This document shows, piece by piece, positions 8,013-11,302 of a DNA stretch of 11,302 bases; position 1 is the stretch's first letter, and the number at the start of each line of letters is the position of its first letter. Source of the stretch: CAYXWH01 sp964468755 (GTDB lineage: Bacteria > Chloroflexota > Dehalococcoidia > Dehalococcoidales > RBG-16-60-22); NCBI GenBank assembly GCA_964468755.1, contig CAYXWH010000058.1:1-11302 (forward strand). Direction: 5' to 3'. The notes beneath the pieces are model-generated. The model made no database searches. It was not told the origin of the DNA and saw nothing but the letters and a program-made list of their open reading frames with translations. The translations under genes were made by a program, and so were the position numbers.

Positions 8013-8588
8013 TTAAGTCTCTCCATTGTTAATTCCGGCATTTGTGCCACTTTCCGGCCAGAGATTCTGCATCCTTTCATAGGTCTCTTGTGTGAATGCA
8101 GTCAGACCTGTTTCAGCTTCACTTATCAGCCTTTCTACCTCTTTCCCTGCAGCAACATACCAAAAATCACGTTCTTTGGCCTCGGAAAGCCAGCGGTTTA
8201 TCTTTCCCAGGTCACCCTCCAGTTCCTGAACCTCCTCAAAGTTAAACTCTTGCCGCCGGCGCTCTCTCTCTAAATGTCGTAACATCTTGTGGCATTCCTT
8301 GATTATCTCGGTGTATTCCCGCTCCCTTTCCTGTTTAAACCTGGCAATAGCCCGCTGCTCCTGGATTTCACTGAAGTCCGTTACCGAGTACAGGTTGGCT
8401 GTGCCTTCCATCTCCTCTACAGAATTAAGGATATCCTTGATTTTTGTCGCGAACGGTTCTGCTTTCGGTAAAAGCCAGCCTGCTCCCTCCATCGATAGAG
8501 CTCCGAGCTTTTTTAACTGCCTCCAGATGAAGACCCTTTTGCGAGAAGGCTCAGCCGGCAGCCAGTAGGTGAATAATAACCAATCCAT
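8013..8588 (-). CDS. ChrB N-terminal-domain protein (PaaX-like putative regulator), stand-alone
   Basis: The first 45 residues match the N-terminal domain of the chromate-resistance regulator ChrB: WLLFTYWLPAEPSRKRVFIW (3-22), then RQLKKLGAL and GWLLP. The family pattern is a winged-helix-like PaaX-type domain, so DNA binding is plausible. The middle (about 75-150) is rich in E, K and R (REREREYTE, LRHLERERRRQEF) and should form a long helix or coiled coil. The protein ends at 191 residues without the ChrB C-terminal domain, which in typical ChrB is fused on the same chain; here that domain is encoded separately at 9131-9568. The start is ATG 8588, with AGAGG about ten bases upstream on the minus strand. 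It leads an operon with the MFS gene and faces a divergent promoter with a perfect palindrome. I infer that it regulates that region, possibly as an autoregulator; this is not shown by the sequence. Confidence 0.82.
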   Translation of the reverse strand: MDWLLFTYWLPAEPSRKRVFIWRQLKKLGALSMEGAGWLLPKAEPFATKIKDILNSVEEMEGTANLYSVTDFSEIQEQRAIARFKQEREREYTEIIKECHKMLRHLERERRRQEFNFEEVQELEGDLGKINRWLSEAKERDFWYVAAGKEVERLISEAETGLTAFTQETYERMQNLWPESGTNAGINNGET

Positions 8589-8600
8589 TTGTAAAACCTC

Positions 8601-8630
8601 TTGACAGCCATTCTATCACACACTTATACT
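8601..8630 (+). promoter_or_regulatory. Sigma-70-type promoter for the AhpD-like/ChrB-C genes
   Basis: TTGACA (8601-8606, full consensus) and TATACT (8625-8630, five of six matches to TATAAT) are 18 bases apart and point to the right. Transcription would begin near 8637, inside the 18-bp palindrome, leaving an untranslated leader of about 70 bases before ATG 8707. Confidence 0.75.
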
Positions 8631-8639
8631 ATGTAACAA
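8610..8639 (-). promoter_or_regulatory. Candidate promoter for the ChrB-N/MFS operon
   Basis: On the minus strand TTGTTA (8639-8634, four of six to the -35 consensus) and TAGAAT (8615-8610, five of six to the -10 consensus) are 18 bases apart. The -35 box lies inside the palindrome at 8631-8648. Transcription would begin near 8603, close to the start codon at 8588. A rival -10 (TACAAT, 8661-8656) sits on the other side of the palindrome but has a poor -35. Confidence 0.45.
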
Positions 8640-8648
8640 TTGTTACAT
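8631..8648. promoter_or_regulatory. Perfect 18-bp palindromic operator in the divergent promoter
   Basis: ATGTAACAATTGTTACAT is identical on both strands over all 18 bases. It begins at the base after the -10 box of the rightward promoter and covers that promoter's expected start point and the -35 box of the likely leftward promoter. A dimeric regulator bound here would block both. The adjacent ChrB N-domain protein is the obvious candidate to bind it (inference); a TetR- or MarR-type protein encoded elsewhere is an alternative. Confidence 0.7.
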
Positions 8649-8706
8649 CTTACCTATTGTATTTACCTGGAATGCATCCCGGAAATACACAGGGGAGGGT
8701 ATTTAT

Positions 8707-9045
8707 ATGGATAACCAGCTGGACTATTACACTGAGACGGGTAAGTTAAGGGACGAGTTTGACCGGGGACTGCCGGTAATGGCTGCCTATACCGCCTTCC
8801 GCAAAGGGGTATATCAGGACGGAGCCTTGAGCCTGAAGAATAAAAGGCTTATCGCCCTGGCCTGCGGACTCCAGTCGGGCTGTACCCGCTGCGTTCAGGG
8901 ACAGACCAAGGACGCCATTGCCGCTGGCGCCACCAAAGACGAAGTGCTGGAAGCGGTATCCGTGTCTGTGGTGATGGGTGGTACTGCCGTCAGCGCCGAA
9001 ACCTGGCGGGTAGTCAAGGTCCTGCAAGAACTTGGCAAGTGGTAG
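8707..9045 (+). CDS. Carboxymuconolactone decarboxylase/AhpD-like CxxC protein
   Basis: This 112-residue protein has the length and helical pattern of small carboxymuconolactone decarboxylase (CMD, PF02627) proteins. The core reads LKNKRLIALACGLQSGC (43-59), then CTRC (C59, C62), then DAIAAGATKDEVLEAVSV, which is characteristic. The two cysteines correspond to the AhpD peroxidase redox pair. Two other AhpD catalytic positions differ: the residue four after the second Cys is Q66 rather than His, and the position 12 before the first Cys is R47 rather than Glu. The proton-relay system therefore looks changed, so peroxidase activity is doubtful while thiol redox or metal/oxyanion chemistry remains possible. 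The start is ATG 8707 with GGGGAGGG at 8692-8699. It is first in the rightward transcript from the palindromic promoter and precedes the ChrB C-domain gene by 85 bases. Confidence 0.83.
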   Translation: MDNQLDYYTETGKLRDEFDRGLPVMAAYTAFRKGVYQDGALSLKNKRLIALACGLQSGCTRCVQGQTKDAIAAGATKDEVLEAVSVSVVMGGTAVSAETWRVVKVLQELGKW

Positions 9046-9130
9046 GTTGTGGAGTTTATCAGTTCAAAAAGCAAGCGGAGTTCTCTGCCTGAAGAAGAAC
9101 TTAATAAACAATTCGGAGGAGGTAAATACT

Positions 9131-9568
9131 ATGAAATGGGTTACCCGTTCACATGTCCACGTTGACCGTGTGGCCTGTCCCTGGCTTATCAAGAGGTTCG
9201 TTGATAATGAAGCCGAGTTTATCTTCGCTCCTCCCAGCCAGGTAATGGCTGTAGCCGAGCAGACCGGGGCTATTCCTTTCGATTGTATGGGGAAGGCAGA
9301 GCTGGACCATCACGAAGGCCGGTGCTCCTTTGAGTCCATCATCCAGAAGTATGAACTGAAGGATAAGGCCCTGCTACGCCTGGCCGAGATAGTCCACGCC
9401 GCCGATGTAATGCCGGATATTGACAAGGACCCCATTGCCCGCGGCTTGGAGGCTATTGCCGTCGGCTTCAGTACGCGTTACCCCAATGACGAAGAGAACC
9501 TATCCTACCAGTTTCAAGTATATGATTCCTTGTATGCCTGGTGCCGGCTTCAAGTAGCCAGGAGCTAG
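9131..9568 (+). CDS. ChrB C-terminal-domain protein (chromate resistance family), stand-alone
   Basis: This 145-residue protein matches the C-terminal domain of ChrB (PF09828) over its whole length. It opens with KWVTRSHVHVDRVACPWLIK (2-21), followed by RFVDNEAEFIFAPP, GAIPFD, a His/Cys-rich DHHEGRCSFESI stretch, LAEIVHAADV and a C-terminal YDSLYAWCRLQ. The conserved Cys16, the DHH histidines and the second Cys are candidate sensing or metal-binding residues. In characterised ChrB proteins this domain follows a PaaX-like N-domain on one chain; here the N-domain is on the opposite strand (8013-8588). I start it at ATG 9131 because GGAGGAGG (9115-9122) stands eight bases ahead and homology begins at residue 2; an upstream in-frame extension to 9032 overlaps the previous gene and has no family match. 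It likely shares the transcript of the AhpD-like gene. Sensing chromate or another stress is inferred from the family. Confidence 0.85.
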   Translation: MKWVTRSHVHVDRVACPWLIKRFVDNEAEFIFAPPSQVMAVAEQTGAIPFDCMGKAELDHHEGRCSFESIIQKYELKDKALLRLAEIVHAADVMPDIDKDPIARGLEAIAVGFSTRYPNDEENLSYQFQVYDSLYAWCRLQVARS

Positions 9569-9604
9569 TTGTTTCAGACACCCATCTCAGGCAGCAAGTA
9601 AACC

Positions 9605-9632
9605 GATAGTGCTGAGAAAGGTGAGCACTATC
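9605..9632. terminator. Hairpin downstream of the ChrB-C gene
   Basis: GATAGTGCT (9605-9613) and AGCACTATC (9624-9632) form a perfect 9-bp stem with a 10-base loop, 36 bases after the ChrB-C stop codon. It is well placed to end or stabilise the rightward transcript. No T-run follows (TAACTGTC), so it is not a textbook intrinsic terminator; it could also be a protein-binding dyad. Confidence 0.45.
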
Positions 9633-9870
9633 TAACTGTCTTACTGCGTGTTCTAATCGAAGCGCTGATGACTTCTCCAAAGTCAACAATCTGGGCATTT
9701 GTGACATTAGTGACTTTTATTCAAAATGACTCAACCAGAAAGCAAAACGCGATAATCAGCTTACACTGAGGCTAAACGCCAGCTTAAAATTTCCGGATAT
9801 CATACCGCGCGGTCTATATCACACTTCAGCCCGGTGAAACCACCTGTCGCCCACCATCTGATATGGTCTC
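9633..9870. other. Convergent spacer without a recognisable gene
   Basis: Together with the hairpin just to the left, this forms a gap of about 300 bases between two convergent genes. I see no credible coding frame, RNA gene or insertion sequence. It contains GTGACATTAGTGAC, a short direct repeat, near 9699-9712, and the dyad at 9796-9820 described separately. Confidence 0.5.
9796..9820 (-). terminator. Candidate terminator of the serine hydrolase gene
   Basis: GATAT (9796-9800) and ATATC (9816-9820) flank the self-complementary core ACCGCGCGGT (9804-9813), giving an interrupted dyad. Read on the minus strand it lies about 50 bases past the hydrolase stop codon and is followed within a few bases by AAATTTT. 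The short T-run and interrupted stem make this a weak call. Confidence 0.35.
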
Positions 9871-11302
9871 CTAGTCGTCAATCCGGGGTCTCAGTAGCGC
9901 GGTCCCATCAGGTAAATAGGCGGTAAACGACTCAATCTTACCGTCTGAGCTCTCATTAAAGACTATAGCTACCTGGGGATTAAGCCGGAAATACCACTTG
10001 CCTTCTTCATCGGAAGGAGATAGTGCCACTGGTATCGGCTGCCCCGGTATATCCATAGCCAGGTCCCCATTATGTAGTATCACCTCGACTACTACCCCAG
10101 GGGCCTCTGTCTGGTAGCGGCCCAGGTATTTTTCCAGTTCAGCCGGGTCAAGCATGGTTTCCTCTGGGGCTTCGCCCCTGGGGAGTTCAAAGACCTCTCC
10201 GGCTTCGTAGAGTTTCATCTTGGTTACAGTTCCGGAAGCATCCTGCTCGAAGGAAACGGCTAGTATGTCGATTAACTTGAAACGCCATTTTCCTTCGCTA
10301 TCCGGTTCCTCAAGCTCGAAAACCAGTTGGTTCGGGATATCTACCGCCAGTTGTCCGTTCAGCACGGTAACATTAAAATCTACGTTCCGTAAAGGCCCGA
10401 AATTAGCCAGATAAGTGCCGAGGTATGGTGCGTACCGTTCTCTGGCGCGGTCATTAATCTCCCCGAGTTCAGGACGGACAAAGAGACGGTCAATCTCTGA
10501 TTCAAGAGTAATCCCGGAAGCACCACCTCGCGACTGAGTGAAGTACAGTACCATAAGGTCGTGTTCCGGCCATGCCCAGGCGTATGTACCGTCCGACCCA
10601 TTATGCCCGATAACGGCCACTTCACCACTGTCGCTATCGGTATAAACGATGGACATCTGTCCGTAGTAGACATCAACATTGTAAAAACTCGTAGGGAACG
10701 GCATGTCTGAGCCCAGCATTGTAAGCGGCGCTGCTGGCTCAAGCGTACGGGAAACCGCGTCTTTTGATAGCACCCACCTGTTGCCAACCACGCCATTATC
10801 GAGCCACAGCGACAGAAAACGAGCATAATCCAGTGGAGTCCCGTAGAGACTCTGCGACCCCCAGGCGAAAGGATAGAGCGGTTCCTCTGGTGTCCAGACC
10901 CGGTTCCATTCGCCGATACTGCCAATATAGAGGCTGGCGATATGCTCACGGCGCGGGTCATCCAGGCTATCCGGTGTAAAGTAGAAGGTATCGCTCATCC
11001 CCAGTGGTCGGAGCAGGTTCTCAGTAACAAAACTGTCAAGCGACTGCCCCGATACGGCTTCTACCAGGCCGCCAAGGGCATCGGCACCGGCGTCGCTGTA
11101 CCACAATTTACTGCCTGGCGGAAACTCCGGGCCGCGCTTGCCAACTTCGTTTGCCATCGTCCACAGGTCATCATACTCATTGGCACTGGTCAATATAGTG
11201 AGTGGCAGCCCCGACTGGTGGGTAAGCAGCTGCTGTACGGTAATATTACCGGATAATTCGTTATCAAACCCCGGTAGATAATCAGCCACCCGGTCATCCA
11301 GA
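9871..11302 (-). CDS. Serine beta-lactamase-like hydrolase (class C/peptidase S12 family) with two tandem C-terminal repeats, partial
   Basis: The frame is open to the right edge, so the N-terminus (any signal peptide and the catalytic SxxK) is missing. GTG 11289 is internal, because the codons before it read LDDR, giving LDDRVADYLPGF, the usual stretch after the SxxK helix in this family. Next come LLTHQSGLP and FPPGSKLWYSDAGADALGGL. The second catalytic motif, usually YxN, reads YSD (codons 11100-11092). The third appears as GHNG (His codon at 10605-10603), equivalent to the HxG/KTG motif. After the catalytic domain come two similar units of about 85 residues, each starting with a YLGxY motif (YAPYLGTY, LEKYLGRY) and containing a [VL]xxxNGxLAxDIPxQ core and a GKWxF[RK]L strand. 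They resemble the beta-barrel C-terminal domains of S12 hydrolases. Such enzymes are often exported peptidases or esterases; the substrate is unknown. It ends at TAG 9873-9871. Confidence 0.85.
   Translation of the reverse strand, partial: LDDRVADYLPGFDNELSGNITVQQLLTHQSGLPLTILTSANEYDDLWTMANEVGKRGPEFPPGSKLWYSDAGADALGGLVEAVSGQSLDSFVTENLLRPLGMSDTFYFTPDSLDDPRREHIASLYIGSIGEWNRVWTPEEPLYPFAWGSQSLYGTPLDYARFLSLWLDNGVVGNRWVLSKDAVSRTLEPAAPLTMLGSDMPFPTSFYNVDVYYGQMSIVYTDSDSGEVAVIGHNGSDGTYAWAWPEHDLMVLYFTQSRGGASGITLESEIDRLFVRPELGEINDRARERYAPYLGTYLANFGPLRNVDFNVTVLNGQLAVDIPNQLVFELEEPDSEGKWRFKLIDILAVSFEQDASGTVTKMKLYEAGEVFELPRGEAPEETMLDPAELEKYLGRYQTEAPGVVVEVILHNGDLAMDIPGQPIPVALSPSDEEGKWYFRLNPQVAIVFNESSDGKIESFTAYLPDGTALLRPRIDD

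Noticed and set aside
9032..9130. N-terminal extension of the ChrB C-domain protein
   Set aside because: It overlaps the AhpD-like gene, the added residues match nothing in the family, and GGAGGAGG marks ATG 9131.
11287..11289. GTG as the true start of the serine hydrolase
   Set aside because: The frame stays open to the window edge with the family-typical LDDR before it, and the catalytic SxxK would be missing.
1..11302. CRISPR array, tRNA, rRNA or insertion sequence
   Set aside because: I saw no regularly spaced repeats, tRNA-like cloverleaf, rRNA stretches, transposase frame or terminal inverted repeats.

Overview
The window is an 11.3 kb piece of a bacterial chromosome of middling GC content with compact gene spacing. 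The gene mix (a CoA-ligase/thiolase/DUF35 set, a DUF362 protein and a decayed molybdopterin oxidoreductase) suggests an anaerobe or facultative anaerobe that oxidises organic acids, such as a Dehalococcoidia-type Chloroflexota or a Desulfobacterota member. That placement is inference from gene content; no rRNA or other marker gene is present.

Region 1 (1-2847, + strand): the C-terminal end of an unidentified protein, a metal-dependent cyclase/hydrolase of the kynurenine formamidase-like family, a DUF362 protein with five cysteines clustered near its C-terminus, and a 0.4 kb pseudogene. The pseudogene is the C-terminal end of a molybdopterin-dinucleotide-binding domain, interrupted by three stop codons and a frameshift.

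Region 2 (3026-6737, + strand): an acyl-CoA synthetase of the propionyl/acetyl-CoA synthetase type, an SCP-x-type thiolase, and a DUF35 zinc-ribbon/OB-fold protein four bases downstream of the thiolase. Together they would activate a small carboxylic acid to its CoA thioester and form or cleave a 3-ketoacyl-CoA, with the DUF35 protein as the thiolase partner. The upstream cyclase could supply or consume the acid. The substrate cannot be read from the sequence.

Region 3 (6813-9568): a divergent regulatory/efflux locus. On the minus strand a ChrB N-terminal-domain protein (PaaX-like putative regulator) is followed directly by an MFS transporter. On the plus strand lie an AhpD/carboxymuconolactone decarboxylase-like CxxC protein and a stand-alone ChrB C-terminal domain. 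The two halves of the usual single-chain ChrB are thus separate genes on opposite strands. Between them is a near-consensus promoter followed at once by a perfect 18-bp palindrome, placed so that one regulator could control both directions. This is the most interesting part of the window.

Region 4 (9569-11302): a gene-poor convergent spacer with two dyad structures, then the 3' part of a minus-strand serine beta-lactamase-like hydrolase with two tandem C-terminal repeat domains. It runs off the right edge.
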